Positions 28,035 to 37,617 are shown, numbered from the stretch's first letter. The stretch is DNA of 64,000 bases from Sporosarcina luteola (GCF_023715245.1 NZ_JAMBNV010000001.1:930001-994000), one strand, 5' to 3'. The notes: generated from the sequence alone by a model not told the origin. Translations and numbers: made by a program.

Positions 28035-29180
28035 ATTTTAACAGCTTGTTCAGATGAAGGAAAAATGATTATATTATCCGCCGAACTGGAACGGCATGAA
28101 CTGCGAAGGTGGCGGCAGACCCGCAGTTTTTATTGCCCGCAGTGCAAAGGCCAAGTCCAGTTGAAAGTCGGCGACATCGTCATCCCGCATTTTGCGCATA
28201 AGAGAGACACAGCTTGCAGCGCATCGTTTTCCGAAGGGGAGTCCCAGCAACACTTGAACGGCAAGCGGCTATTGTATCAATTTCTAGTAAATGTCCAAAT
28301 GGAAGTCGAATTGGAACCAACGCTAAACAGGATTTTACAGCGACCTGATCTGCTCGTCAAAACTGGCAAAAAGAGCTACCCGATCGAGTTTCAATGCAGC
28401 ACCATCCCCATCTCTCTACTGGAAGAACGGACGGAAGGATATCGTAAAGCCGGCATGGACCCTATCTGGATTTTGCATACCCCGGCAAAATTCAGAACCC
28501 TTCCTGAAGGTGTTGGCTTATTTCAATTCTCAAAGTTCCAAGAGTGGTTCATAGAAAGCACATCCCTTAATAATCACGTTCTCCTCACTTTTAATCCCCA
28601 CAATCAAACATTTCACTATTTCAGCAGTCTGCTGCATGTAGCCGGACAACGGTATATCGGTTTGCACCGAATCCTTCCTTTACCATTTCAAGTTTTCCCT
28701 TTCGCGCGCCCGAAAGCACCCACCGAGAATGAGGTAAGTCAATATGGTAATCTATATGAAACGCTTCGCCAGAAAGAGTTGCAGAACCGGATAGCATTGA
28801 ATAGAAAGGGCATTAAAGACCCATTCTTAAGAAGCTGCTATGAAATGAAAATGCTTCCGACACAACTGCCGCCATGGATCGGTGTGCCCGTTCAGAGGAA
28901 TTCCGCATTTCGTGAACCGGACGTTGAATGGCAGTTCCGGCTTGTGCACTTCCTGAAACGGAATGAAATACCACATTCGGATGTAGCGCCATATTCGATT
29001 GGACGCTTCGTCCGAAGTTTTAGCGGGGAGTATAAAGGGAAAACGATGGCATGCAAGTATTACATCGATTTCTTAGGCTGTTATGGCATTGACTCGACAA
29101 CGCAAAAAACAGACTTGCTTGAAAACATGGTCTTGCGAATTATTTCAGAAAGATTCCTTGCAAATGAGGAACGAAATTGA
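28035..29180 (+). CDS. coiA: Competence protein CoiA, probable ATT start
   Basis: CoiA promotes recombination of incoming DNA during transformation. The 381 residues include CPQCKGQVQLKVG and IPHFAHKRD (zinc-binding-like), a nuclease-like segment PIEFQCSTIPI and a long helical C-terminus. AAAGGAG ends eight bases before ATT 28035, and the ILTACSDEG start aligns with the recalled B. subtilis N-terminus MFSAVTADGE. The upstream TTG 28017 lies at or before the predicted transcription start, and GTG 28026 overlaps the ribosome site. The exact start is therefore inferred; the gene itself is secure. Confidence 0.88.
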   Translation: MLTACSDEGKMIILSAELERHELRRWRQTRSFYCPQCKGQVQLKVGDIVIPHFAHKRDTACSASFSEGESQQHLNGKRLLYQFLVNVQMEVELEPTLNRILQRPDLLVKTGKKSYPIEFQCSTIPISLLEERTEGYRKAGMDPIWILHTPAKFRTLPEGVGLFQFSKFQEWFIESTSLNNHVLLTFNPHNQTFHYFSSLLHVAGQRYIGLHRILPLPFQVFPFARPKAPTENEVSQYGNLYETLRQKELQNRIALNRKGIKDPFLRSCYEMKMLPTQLPPWIGVPVQRNSAFREPDVEWQFRLVHFLKRNEIPHSDVAPYSIGRFVRSFSGEYKGKTMACKYYIDFLGCYGIDSTTQKTDLLENMVLRIISERFLANEERN

Positions 29181-29231
29181 GAGAATGAAAATGATTCGTT
29201 ATACGAAGAAAGATGATGGGGAGGATTTTGA

Positions 29232-31046
29232 ATGACGACTGAAACGAAAAACAAAGTATTGACGCGCGATCAAGTAAAAGTGGAAGAAACGTGGCGTCTA
29301 GAGGATATTTTCCCGACCGACGAAGCGTGGGAGCAGGAGTTCAAGGAAATTGAAGAGCTCTCAGGAAAGGCGGAAACATTTAAAGGGACGTTGAATCAAG
29401 GCGCAGAAGCATTGTTCGAGGCGCTTTCCTATCGGGATACAATCTATCAGAGAATGGGGAAACTGTATACGTATGCCCATTTGAAAGGCGATCAGGATAC
29501 GACGAACAGTTTCTATCAAGCAATGGAGAGCCGTGCAAAAACATTGTATGTCAAAATTTCGACAGCGCTTTCATACCTCACGCCTGAGTTGCTATCCATC
29601 CCTGAAGAGGAATTGAACAGTCTCGTAGAAAACAACGATAACTTGAAACTGTATAAGCATGAGTTCGAAGAAATGAACGCTTATCGCGCGCATATCCTTC
29701 CTGCTGAACAGGAAGCGATCCTAGCGCAGATGGGCGAAGTGACGGGCAGCTCGTCGGAAACATTCAGCATGTTGAATAATGCCGACTTGACGTTCCCAAT
29801 GGTGAAAGACGAAGATGGGGAAGAGGCTGAATTGTCACATGGACGGTATATCCGTTTCCTTGAAAGCAAGGATGCTCGCGTACGTGAAGATGCATTCAAA
29901 GCGATGTACGGCAAATATGGCGAGTTTAAAAACACTTTCGCTTCCACGTTGAGCGGAAATGTTAAACGGAATAACGTCAATGCACGCATCCGAAAGTACA
30001 CATCTGCGCGGGAAGCGGCTTTGTCGAACAACCATATCCCGGAGCAGGTGTATGATAACCTCGTCAATACAATTAATAAAAATCTCGGATTGCATCATCG
30101 CTACGTCGCGTTGCGCAAAAAAGTCCTTGGCCTGAATGAACTCCATATGTGGGACATGTTTGCACCGATGGTAAAAGACGTGGAAATGAAGATTCCGTAT
30201 GAGGAAGCGACAGCAACGATGCTCGAGAGTTTCCATCCGCTTGGCGAAGAGTATACTTCAATCGTCAAGGAAGGACTTGAAAACCGTTGGGTGGATGTAC
30301 GTGAAAATAAAGGGAAGCGTTCAGGAGCTTACTCGTCGGGTTCCTATGGCACAAACCCATACATCCTTATGAATTGGCAGGACAACGTCAACAATATGTT
30401 CACATTGGCTCATGAGTTCGGCCATAGTGTTCACAGCTACTATTCGAGGAAGAATCAGCCGGTCAACTACAGCGGCTATTCCATTTTTGTCGCTGAAGTC
30501 GCATCTACGGTGAACGAAGCGATTCTAAACGATTATTTATTAAAAACAATCGACGATAAGCAGAAACGCATTTATTTACTGAACCATTGGCTTGAAGGAT
30601 TCCGTGGAACGGTATTCCGTCAAACGATGTTTGCTGAGTTCGAGCATCTGATCCATCAGCTTGATCAGCATGGCGTCGCTTTGACAGCTGACAAATTGTC
30701 AGAAGAATATGCTGCATTGAACAAGAAATATTTCGGTGAGGCAGTGGAAGAAGATAAGGAAATCGCTCTTGAATGGGCGCGCATCCCACACTTCTATTAC
30801 AATTATTATGTGTATCAATATGCAACAGGCTTCAGTGCTGCGGTTGCGCTCAGCCATCAGATTTTGTCGGAAAGCCAGCCAGCTGTCGACCGTTACATCA
30901 ATCATTTCCTGAAAGCAGGATCATCCGATTATCCGATCGAAGTTTTGAAAAAGGCAGGCGTCGATATGACGAGCACGCAGCCGATCGAAGAGGCGTGCAA
31001 AGTGTTTGCGGAAAGGTTGGCTGAGCTGGAAGAATTGCTTGGATAA
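29232..31046 (+). CDS. pepF: Oligoendopeptidase F
   Basis: An M3 family zinc metallopeptidase that cleaves medium-sized peptides in the cytoplasm. The 604-residue length is typical. The zinc motif LAHEFGHSVH lies near residue 392, and the downstream Glu ligand is in FVAEVASTVNEAI. GGGGAGG lies before ATG 29232. It follows coiA as in B. subtilis, where PepF overproduction affects sporulation signalling. Confidence 0.97.
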   Translation: MTTETKNKVLTRDQVKVEETWRLEDIFPTDEAWEQEFKEIEELSGKAETFKGTLNQGAEALFEALSYRDTIYQRMGKLYTYAHLKGDQDTTNSFYQAMESRAKTLYVKISTALSYLTPELLSIPEEELNSLVENNDNLKLYKHEFEEMNAYRAHILPAEQEAILAQMGEVTGSSSETFSMLNNADLTFPMVKDEDGEEAELSHGRYIRFLESKDARVREDAFKAMYGKYGEFKNTFASTLSGNVKRNNVNARIRKYTSAREAALSNNHIPEQVYDNLVNTINKNLGLHHRYVALRKKVLGLNELHMWDMFAPMVKDVEMKIPYEEATATMLESFHPLGEEYTSIVKEGLENRWVDVRENKGKRSGAYSSGSYGTNPYILMNWQDNVNNMFTLAHEFGHSVHSYYSRKNQPVNYSGYSIFVAEVASTVNEAILNDYLLKTIDDKQKRIYLLNHWLEGFRGTVFRQTMFAEFEHLIHQLDQHGVALTADKLSEEYAALNKKYFGEAVEEDKEIALEWARIPHFYYNYYVYQYATGFSAAVALSHQILSESQPAVDRYINHFLKAGSSDYPIEVLKKAGVDMTSTQPIEEACKVFAERLAELEELLG

Positions 31047-31051
31047 GTGAA

Positions 31052-31098
31052 AAACGACCTGACTAAGCGTTTATAGCGCTTATGTCAGGTTTTTTCTG
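31052..31098 (+). terminator. Rho-independent terminator of pepF
   Basis: ACCTGAC and GTCAGGT arms with an internal AGCG/GCGCT pairing, then T run. Confidence 0.85.
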
Positions 31099-31133
31099 TT
31101 TGGATGATTTCAGGTTATATTAATATAGTAATG

Positions 31134-31404
31134 TGTAAAGCGCTTACATTCGAATTTTTGAATGCAGAATCTTTATAGTAAGAGGTTGGAAGTCTTTAGG
31201 TATAGGGTTTATTTCGCAATTAATTTGTGACAGACATGTGAAACTTTATGTGAAATGTTGATGTTACTATTATTTTATGATAAGTTATAGATGTGAAATA
31301 AATCACATACCAAACATACACCCCTTTTGTTTGAACGTGAACATTTCTCCCATTCCCTTTGTAAAAGAGCATCCCTCTCCCCCAAGAGTGGATGCTCTTT
31401 TCTT
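31134..31404 (+). ncRNA. Candidate small RNA or leader remnant with regulatory palindromes
   Basis: No open frame of note exists here, yet the stretch ends in a strong terminator (AAAAGAGCATCC 31363-31374 and GGATGCTCTTTT 31390-31401). Upstream lie a catabolite-like palindrome TGTAAAGCGCTTACA (31134-31148), repeated ATGTGAAA motifs and ATGTGAAATAAATCACAT (31291-31308). This looks like a regulated transcript without a protein. The transcription start is not known. Confidence 0.4.
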
Positions 31405-31439
31405 GTATATAAATATGGGCAGTTAGTTTCCGTTCCAGT

Positions 31440-31620
31440 ACTCGCTTTCCGCGGGCGTTGCCTTAGCTAATCGGACAGCAAAGGGTTCGATTTGCCTTAA
31501 TTTCTGCGTTCTTTGCAGAAATTAAGGCATCCTACTCCTGCTCGCAACGCTGCGCTTTTACTCGCAAACGCCGTTCTTTGTAACGGCGTTTGCAGGAGTC
31601 TCGTGCTTTCACTCCAAGCA
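31440..31620 (-). repeat. Palindromic repeat family R2, second copy
   Basis: It shares with the trpS-leader copy GGGTTCGATTTGCC, TTCTGCGTTCTTTGCAGAA, CTGCTCGCAACGCT, CGCAAACGCCGTTCTT and the closing GCAGGAGTC. Here the central hairpin is longer (CCTTAATTTCTGC / GCAGAAATTAAGG). Confidence 0.82.
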
Positions 31621-31744
31621 ACTGCAGCTACTCAAATAGCTAGTGAAGCAAAAAAAGATCCCTAATTAATCATAAATAAATATACAGTATCAAATTATAA
31701 GTTCATTCTATATACAGATTATTAATTACAAATCGTCTTACCAG

Positions 31745-31872
31745 GATTGGAGCGGAAGGCGGCGACTCCTGGGGGATTAGCGGGACAGGTGAGACCCTGG
31801 ACGTAGCGTAGCGAAGGAAGCGGCTCACCGCCCGCCCCCCGGAAAGCGTCCGCCTGAAGCGGAAATCCGGCT
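31745..31872 (+). repeat. Palindromic repeat R2-related element, opposite orientation
   Basis: It reads GGCGGCGACTCCTGGGGGAT at one end and GGAAAGCGTCCGCCTGAAGC at the other, with GGTGAGACCCTGGACG and GGCTCACCGCC segments between. Similar GC-rich intergenic elements are familiar from many Bacillales genomes. Its borders match, inverted, those of the trpS-leader copy. The rest of the 31.1-31.9 kb gap is AT-rich with no gene. Confidence 0.75.
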
Positions 31873-31907
31873 AATATTTAGTGTCTTTTGTTTGTCTAAT
31901 AAAAAAT

Positions 31908-31948
31908 AAATAAGCAGATTGCACGGTAATCCATGCAATCTGCTTTGA
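31908..31948 (-). terminator. Rho-independent terminator of spxH
   Basis: Minus strand: AAAGCAGATTGCATGG and its partner ending GCAATCTGCTT form a long stem, followed by a T-rich run. Confidence 0.88.
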
Positions 31949-31952
31949 AAAT

Positions 31953-32759
31953 TCAACGGCGCTTACGCCATAATGTCATATTGGTAAGTGGCAGCCTTTC
32001 AATCTTTTGGAGAAGGAGCTGCTTTTTCAATTCGCGCTCGGCTGCTTTTTCCGGGATGTTGTAAATTTCAGCGATTTCATTCGTGGAAATTGAATCGAAA
32101 CGCTGGAACAACTCATCCAAAGTCGGCGGGGCACCTGGTGTGATTTCGTACCCGACCATCTCTTCCAAAATCTGCTCGTATATATCATAGGAATGCAGCC
32201 CGTTCACCTTCAACCCTTCGTCTTCGATATTTTCATTGAAGAAAACGAAGGAAGGTGCGTCTTCCACTTCCATTTCATTCGCCAAATGCAAATCGACCTG
32301 CAAGGAACGCAAAACGTGATTCGATGAGAAATCGAGAATGAATTCATCGACATCTAATCCGAGGTTTTCCGCTATTTCAACAAGTACTGAAAAGGAGAGA
32401 ACATTCCTCTTTTTCAAATATGTGTATTCGAATAGCTTTGACAGGAATCGGAAAGCTGCACGCTTTCCTTGGAACTCCGCTGCTTTTAAGGCGATGCTCG
32501 GAAACGCCGGATGGTTTTTAGTACACGCCTTCGCATCGTCCATATTGACGAAGCAGCATGAGTTTGTCTTCGTTAAAGAAGTGCGCAGAACGATCTTCAG
32601 TGTGAAATATCGTTCGTATTCAACTTGTAATCTCCTTAGCAATGGCTGGAGCGCCCAGCTATTCATGCATAAAGGATCTACGAAGACGTAAATTTCGATG
32701 GGCTTTGACAAGGAGGCTGAAGAAGTGGGACCGCTTTCCAACAGAGTTTCCCTGTTCAC
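31953..32759 (-). CDS. spxH: ClpXP adaptor SpxH (YjbH), with CxxS instead of CxxC
   Basis: SpxH binds Spx and speeds its degradation by ClpXP. The 268-residue protein has the DsbA-like FVDPLCMNSWALQPLLRRL near residue 26 and the family's FLSKLFEYTYLKKRN and DEGLKVNGLHSYDIYEQI segments. The recalled B. subtilis motif at this point is CPEC; here the second Cys is Ser34. GTG 32759 overlaps the globin stop (GTGA), so the two are coupled. A terminator follows. Confidence 0.92.
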   Translation of the reverse strand: MNRETLLESGPTSSASLSKPIEIYVFVDPLCMNSWALQPLLRRLQVEYERYFTLKIVLRTSLTKTNSCCFVNMDDAKACTKNHPAFPSIALKAAEFQGKRAAFRFLSKLFEYTYLKKRNVLSFSVLVEIAENLGLDVDEFILDFSSNHVLRSLQVDLHLANEMEVEDAPSFVFFNENIEDEGLKVNGLHSYDIYEQILEEMVGYEITPGAPPTLDELFQRFDSISTNEIAEIYNIPEKAAERELKKQLLLQKIERLPLTNMTLWRKRR

Positions 32760-33148
32760 CGCTCATCCCCCTCGCTTCGATTCACCATATGGTTCGCGGT
32801 CATGGCGAGCCTATGATAATACACTTCCCGCAAAGGTCCTTCCAAGCCTACATCGTCCATAGCTTCCGCCATACAAGCGAGCCATGCTGTTGCACGTGCA
32901 GGAGTTATCGGAAAAGGCATATGACGCGCTTTCATCATCGGATGTCCGTGCTCTTCCGTGAATAAATTCGGTCCGCCTAAATATTGTGTTTGAAATTGTT
33001 TCTGCTTGCGTGCTGTTTCCGTCAGATCTTCAGGGAAAATCGGATATAAGTCCGGGTGGACAGCCACTTTTTCATAAAAACGATCGATGAGTTCCGATAA
33101 TTTTTCAGCACCGATTTCCTCGTAAGGGATCAAAGGTTTTCGTGTCAT
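32756..33148 (-). CDS. Truncated hemoglobin, YjbI family
   Basis: A 130-residue group II truncated hemoglobin; such globins bind oxygen, and in this locus the gene always accompanies spxH. Visible features are FYEKVAVHPDLYPIFPEDL, TARKQKQFQTQYLGGP, HGHPMMKARHMPFPI (proximal His region) and the C-terminal HMVNRS. ATG 33148 follows AAGGAGATTGGC; the open frame upstream lacks a ribosome site. Staphylococcal work ties the globin to the Spx-degradation adaptor. Confidence 0.93.
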   Translation of the reverse strand: MTRKPLIPYEEIGAEKLSELIDRFYEKVAVHPDLYPIFPEDLTETARKQKQFQTQYLGGPNLFTEEHGHPMMKARHMPFPITPARATAWLACMAEAMDDVGLEGPLREVYYHRLAMTANHMVNRSEGDER

Positions 33149-33242
33149 GTATGCCAATCTCCTTTGTTCTGACTGTATGGACATTTTAACAACGAAACAA
33201 TTCTTTCACAAACATAATGCCTTCTAGCATAGTGAAATGTTG

Positions 33243-33938
33243 TCAGAGTTCAATGCGATTATAGAAGTTTAGCACTTTGGAAACATATTGTTCAGTTTCC
33301 TTGAAAGGCGGTATCCCGCCATATTTTCTGACGTTTCCGGGACCTGCATTATATGCGGCTAATGCCATCTCGATATTGCCGAACTGATCAAGCATTTGTC
33401 GTAAGTACTTGGCCCCGCCCATTATATTTTGCTCCGGATCGAACCCATCCTTTACACCGAGCAGTTTGGCAGTGCCTGGCATAAGTTGCATCAAGCCCAT
33501 CGCACCCGCGCCGCTGACTGCTGTGCTGTTGAAGTTGGATTCCTGTTTGATGACGGACGAAATCAGGTTCACGGGCAAGCGGTACGTGTCCGCGGCTCGC
33601 TGAATGAAATCACCATAGTCTTTATTCGCGACTGAACTTTCACTGCCCGTCGGCCGGGAAGCGAAAACGGCTGACTGGAGGCCTGCGGGCAAATAAACGT
33701 TGTTCGGACCTGTATACTGGAGGCTGTTCATCGACTGAATTCCCCCTAACATGCCGAAAGATTGAAAAGGAAGCGTCTCCGGTCGTGGAGCGCCGCTCGT
33801 CATGCCAGTTAAAACATCATTTATCATCATGCTGAATAAGGAGGAAGTTGACTCCTGCCCGTTCGCGAAAGTTTGCACCGAACCTAGTGTCTGCATCGCC
33901 TGAATATCCATTATTGTACGAATTGCGCGTGCATCCAT
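33243..33938 (-). CDS. Lytic transglycosylase, YjbJ/CwlQ-like
   Basis: The 231-residue protein has a low-complexity N-terminal half (residues 1-105) and a C-terminal SLT domain: ISSVIKQESNFNSTAVSGAGAMG carries the catalytic Glu in KQESNFN, followed by GLMQLMPGTAKLLGV and LAAYNAGPGNVRKYGG. It cleaves peptidoglycan glycan strands with anhydro-muramyl products. No cleavable signal peptide is visible, as for the B. subtilis homologue in the same genomic position. GAAAGGGAG precedes the ATG. Confidence 0.9.
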   Translation of the reverse strand: MDARAIRTIMDIQAMQTLGSVQTFANGQESTSSLFSMMINDVLTGMTSGAPRPETLPFQSFGMLGGIQSMNSLQYTGPNNVYLPAGLQSAVFASRPTGSESSVANKDYGDFIQRAADTYRLPVNLISSVIKQESNFNSTAVSGAGAMGLMQLMPGTAKLLGVKDGFDPEQNIMGGAKYLRQMLDQFGNIEMALAAYNAGPGNVRKYGGIPPFKETEQYVSKVLNFYNRIEL

Positions 33939-34082
33939 TTTGCTACTCCCTTTCTTTAGGACTATCTAAAGTTGCTACTGAATCAAGTATAGCAAGTTCG
34001 GGATAAAAACGCATGCTACAGACTGCGCCAGCGGCTCTCATATGGTAGACTGAACGTAAGATCATTGAAAGGAAGAAGACCT

Positions 34083-34475
34083 ATGCGAATTCAGAACCGA
34101 GTGATAAAAGGGCAAGAGAACGGCAATGATATCTTGTTTTTATTGGATGGGAATGCTGAACTGCCAACCGGAACCCCAGCAAAGAAAATGATAACCGATT
34201 CCGAGGAACATGCATTTGTCTATTTACTGGACGAAGATGAAGGATATACATACATACATTTCCCGAAAGATACTTGGCCGTATATGGCGCAGGCGCTTAA
34301 AGCCGGCAACGATCCGTGCCTTGCGTGGAACGATGTAAAAATACCGTTGCCGGGCTTTATAGAGGAGCTGACGATGCTCGTCTATAATATTGAAGGGAAC
34401 GACAATTATGGAGAGGCATTCACGACTGCGGTGGAGCAGGAATTCGAGGCCTTCCTCCAAAACATCAATCAATAG
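34083..34475 (+). CDS. UPF0738 family protein (YjbL-like)
   Basis: A 130-residue acidic soluble protein without transmembrane segments. The position between the YjbJ and YjbM homologues and the pattern EEHAFVYLLDEDEGYTYIHFPKDTWP are consistent with the UPF0738/YjbL family, whose function is unknown. ATG 34083 follows GGAAGAAG. The CYTH protein YjbK, present in B. subtilis at this point, is missing here. Confidence 0.7.
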   Translation: MRIQNRVIKGQENGNDILFLLDGNAELPTGTPAKKMITDSEEHAFVYLLDEDEGYTYIHFPKDTWPYMAQALKAGNDPCLAWNDVKIPLPGFIEELTMLVYNIEGNDNYGEAFTTAVEQEFEAFLQNINQ

Positions 34476-34490
34476 TTTGGAGGGCTACTT

Positions 34491-35192
34491 ATGAAGGAGT
34501 GGAAGCAATTTCTTGAACCATATAAACAGGCTGTTTCCGAATTGAAGGTGAAATTGAAGGGGCTTCGTGCGCAATACGAACTCGAGGGCGTCCATATGCC
34601 CGTGGAATTCGTAACGGGACGGGTGAAACCACTAGCGAGCATCTATGATAAAACCCTTGAAAAGGGAATCCCCTTCAAACCTTCAGCGGAGTTGGCGGAG
34701 GAGCTTCCGGATATTGCCGGTCTCCGTATTATGTGCCAGTTCGTCGATGATATCGGAAAAGTTGTTCATACATTGCGGCAGCGAACCGACATGCAAGTCG
34801 TTGAGGAAAGGGATTATATCTCTCATAAGAAGCCGAGCGGATACCGGTCCTACCATATGATCATCGAGTATCCAGTCCAGACGATCCATGGGGAGAAGTC
34901 GATTCTAGCAGAAATTCAGATCCGTACATTGGCAATGAACTTCTGGGCGTCCATCGAACATTCCTTGAACTACAAATATCAAGGCGAATTGCCGAATGTC
35001 ATTATGCATCGACTGGAAAGGGCTGCAGAAGCCGCTTTCAGGTTGGATGAAGAAATGTCGCTCATCCGCGATGAAATCCATGACGCCCAGCAATACTTCA
35101 GCGCGTTCAAAGAAACCGCCGATAGGGATTACAGTGATAAAAAAAGGGAAAGGGGGGGCTATAATGAAATTCGCAATACAGACGAGAAATGA
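34491..35192 (+). CDS. sasB: Small alarmone synthetase SasB (RelQ, YjbM)
   Basis: A cytoplasmic small (p)ppGpp synthetase that transfers pyrophosphate from ATP to GDP/GTP; tetrameric in B. subtilis. The 233 residues include [16 protein letters not shown] (nucleotide binding), [11 protein letters not shown], the synthetase loop [14 protein letters not shown] and [17 protein letters not shown]. The C-terminus carries a basic [11 protein letters not shown] tail. It overlaps nadK by 29 bp, so the operon nadK/rluD is translationally linked. GGAGGGC precedes the ATG. Confidence 0.95.
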   Translation: MKEWKQFLEPYKQAVSELKVKLKGLRAQYELEGVHMPVEFVTGRVKPLASIYDKTLEKGIPFKPSAELAEELPDIAGLRIMCQFVDDIGKVVHTLRQRTDMQVVEERDYISHKKPSGYRSYHMIIEYPVQTIHGEKSILAEIQIRTLAMNFWASIEHSLNYKYQGELPNVIMHRLERAAEAAFRLDEEMSLIRDEIHDAQQYFSAFKETADRDYSDKKRERGGYNEIRNTDEK

Positions 35193-35964
35193 TCCGTTGT
35201 CGAATCGACTGAAAGATGAAGCTAGGGATTATTTGTCCGATTTCGGACTTGTCTTTGACGAAGATGAACCTGATATCGTTTTATCGATAGGAGGGGACGG
35301 CACGTTGCTGCACGCCTTCCATAAATATATCCATCGCCTGAAGGATACAGCTTTCATCGGCATCCATACCGGGCATCTCGGATTCTACGCCGATTGGAAG
35401 CCCGAAGAGATGGAGAAACTTGTCCTGTCGATTGCGCGGAAGGAATATAACGTCATCGAATACCCCCTTCTTGAAGTGATCATCAATTACCGACAGTCCG
35501 AAAAAGCCGCAAAGTATCTTGCACTCAATGAATCAACGGTCAAATCCCCTGAAGTGACGCTCGTCATGGACGTAGAATTAAACGGTGTGCATTTTGAAAG
35601 ATTCCGCGGGGACGGACTATGCATGTCAACGCCATCGGGCTCGACCGCTTATAATAAAGCTCTCGGCGGCGCGATTATCCACCCATCCTTGCACGCCATC
35701 CAACTGACCGAAATGGCTTCGATCAACAACCGTGTGTTCCGGACAGTTGGATCACCACTTATCCTGCCTGCACATCATAGTTGCGTGCTGACGCCGGTCA
35801 AGGGACCGGATTTCATGGTGACGATCGATCATTTGCAACTGTTGCATAAAGACGTGAAGTCGATCGAGTATAAAGTGGCGGATGAAAAGGTGCGTTTCGG
35901 AAGATTCCGTCCGTTCCCGTTCTGGACGAGGGTTCATGACTCCTTCATCGCAAGTGATGAGTGA
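35164..35964 (+). CDS. nadK: NAD kinase
   Basis: Phosphorylates NAD to NADP using ATP or polyphosphate. The 266 residues include the glycine-rich [13 protein letters not shown] (about residue 42), [25 protein letters not shown] and the C-terminal sugar/phosphate-binding strand. ATG 35164 follows AAAGGGGGGG; the longer open frame is not used. It lies between sasB and the pseudouridine synthase, the conserved yjbM-N-O arrangement. Confidence 0.96.
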   Translation: MKFAIQTRNDPLSNRLKDEARDYLSDFGLVFDEDEPDIVLSIGGDGTLLHAFHKYIHRLKDTAFIGIHTGHLGFYADWKPEEMEKLVLSIARKEYNVIEYPLLEVIINYRQSEKAAKYLALNESTVKSPEVTLVMDVELNGVHFERFRGDGLCMSTPSGSTAYNKALGGAIIHPSLHAIQLTEMASINNRVFRTVGSPLILPAHHSCVLTPVKGPDFMVTIDHLQLLHKDVKSIEYKVADEKVRFGRFRPFPFWTRVHDSFIASDE

Positions 35965-35971
35965 AGCGATT

Positions 35972-36889
35972 ATGACTGAAAAGAAGTTCACACTTGAGTT
36001 CATTGTAGAACAAGATGAGATCTTGCTACGGGAGTTCCTGCACGAAAAAGGAATCTCAAAACGGACTTTGACAGCGGTGAAATATGACGGTGGCTTGCTG
36101 CTCGTGAACGGGTCGGAGCAGACGGTGAGGCATACGTTGAAGCAAGGGGATTCCGTTACGGTCCAATTTCCGCAGGAAGAGCCGAGCGTCGGTCTTGTTC
36201 CTGAAACTGGCAATCTGGCAATTGTTTATGAAGATGAAGCGATTCTAATCATCGATAAGCCAGCTGGCCAAGGGACAATCCCGTCACGCGATCAGCCGAA
36301 CGGGACGGTCGCCAATTTCGTTGCCGGAAAGTTCGAAGCCGAGCATGTCCCGTCGACCGTGCATGTCCTAACAAGGCTGGATACCGATACGTCGGGCCTC
36401 GTTTGCTTGGCGAAGAACCGGCATATCCATCATCTGCTCAGTGAACAGATGCAGAAGATCGGTTTTAAGCGCAGTTATATTGCGTTCGTGGAAGGGTATG
36501 TAAAGAAGGATGCCTTTACCATTGAACAGCCGATCGGACGGAAAGACGGTAGTATCATTGAAAGGACGGTCCGGCAAGATGGCCAATATGCGAGGACTGA
36601 TGTCCAGGTGCTTGGCCGCTTTGAACGGGATGGCGTGCAGCTCACGTCCGTATCTTTGAAGTTGCATACAGGACGGACCCATCAAATACGTGTCCATTTG
36701 CAATGGCTCGGCCACCCGCTTGCAGGCGATGACTTATATGGGGGTAGCCGTGGGTTGCTTGGAAGACAGGCATTGCATTGCGCTTGCATAGGCTTCCGAC
36801 ATCCGTTGACGAATGAGCTAATGACGTTCATGAGTGAATTGCCTGCGGACTTGAAACAATTGGAGACCGGTTCGGATCAATCAAAATAA
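35972..36889 (+). CDS. RluA/RluD family 23S rRNA pseudouridine synthase (YjbO)
   Basis: The 305-residue enzyme isomerises uridine to pseudouridine in structured RNA, by family probably 23S rRNA. An S4-like N-terminal domain (residues 14-75, with [18 protein letters not shown]) precedes the catalytic domain, which shows [18 protein letters not shown] with the nucleophilic Asp and [15 protein letters not shown] 35972 follows GAGTGAAG by eight bases; an alternative ATG 35957 overlaps nadK. Its 3' end overlaps the convergent prpE by 13 bp. Confidence 0.9.
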   Translation: MTEKKFTLEFIVEQDEILLREFLHEKGISKRTLTAVKYDGGLLLVNGSEQTVRHTLKQGDSVTVQFPQEEPSVGLVPETGNLAIVYEDEAILIIDKPAGQGTIPSRDQPNGTVANFVAGKFEAEHVPSTVHVLTRLDTDTSGLVCLAKNRHIHHLLSEQMQKIGFKRSYIAFVEGYVKKDAFTIEQPIGRKDGSIIERTVRQDGQYARTDVQVLGRFERDGVQLTSVSLKLHTGRTHQIRVHLQWLGHPLAGDDLYGGSRGLLGRQALHCACIGFRHPLTNELMTFMSELPADLKQLETGSDQSK

Positions 36890-37617
36890 GTGAATTTCTC
36901 TGGAATAAACGGTTGCTTGGAAGGAACGGTGACGATCTCCATTTCCGGATAGCGGATAGCTGTCAGCTTGCCTCCGAACACGCATCCTGTATCGATATTG
37001 ACAGTTCGGTTTACGAATCTTGCATCCTTGACCGGCGTATGTCCGTAGACAATCCAGGCGTCCCCGGAATATTTTTTTGCCCAATCCCTTCTGACAGGTC
37101 TGCCGTCGGGGAGCGTTTCACCGGTCGTATCCCCGTAGAGGACGAACGACTGTATTTTATTTGAAAAAGGTTCTCCGATCATCTGTTCACGGATTCCCGC
37201 GTGTGCAATAATTAGTTGTCCGTTGTCCAGATTTTCATATAGCGGCAAAGCTTCATAGAATTGCCTGTAGCGGTCCAAGAAACGCATTTTTCTCTTTGGC
37301 TGCAGGGCATTCAATTCCGCCACTGTCGTTTCAAGTCCGTTTTTCTTTTGGACGTTGCTGCCTTTTGCGAGGCGGTAAAGTTTATTGCAATGGTTGCCGG
37401 GGGAATAGATGAGTTTATGATTGTCTTGCAGTTTGAACATGAACTCCAGCGTTTTCAACGATGACGGACCCCGGTCCATCGCGTCCCCCACAAAAGCGAG
37501 CTGTCTTCCATCTTCATGGAGCGGCAATCCTGATGCAAGTGAATATCCGAGCTTATCGATGAGCGACAGCAATTCGTCATAGCATCCGTGTATGTCACCA
37601 ATTATGTCCAGTTTCAT
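36877..37617 (-). CDS. prpE: Bis(5'-nucleosyl)-tetraphosphatase PrpE
   Basis: A calcineurin-like metallophosphatase that hydrolyses diadenosine tetraphosphate; in B. subtilis PrpE affects spore germination. The 246-residue protein has the metal motifs [11 protein letters not shown] (residues 5-15), [24 protein letters not shown] and VYGHTPV in order. AAAGGAG lies seven bases before the ATG at 37617, so the longer open frame upstream is not used. It converges with the pseudouridine synthase. Confidence 0.93.
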   Translation of the reverse strand: MKLDIIGDIHGCYDELLSLIDKLGYSLASGLPLHEDGRQLAFVGDAMDRGPSSLKTLEFMFKLQDNHKLIYSPGNHCNKLYRLAKGSNVQKKNGLETTVAELNALQPKRKMRFLDRYRQFYEALPLYENLDNGQLIIAHAGIREQMIGEPFSNKIQSFVLYGDTTGETLPDGRPVRRDWAKKYSGDAWIVYGHTPVKDARFVNRTVNIDTGCVFGGKLTAIRYPEMEIVTVPSKQPFIPEKFTYFD

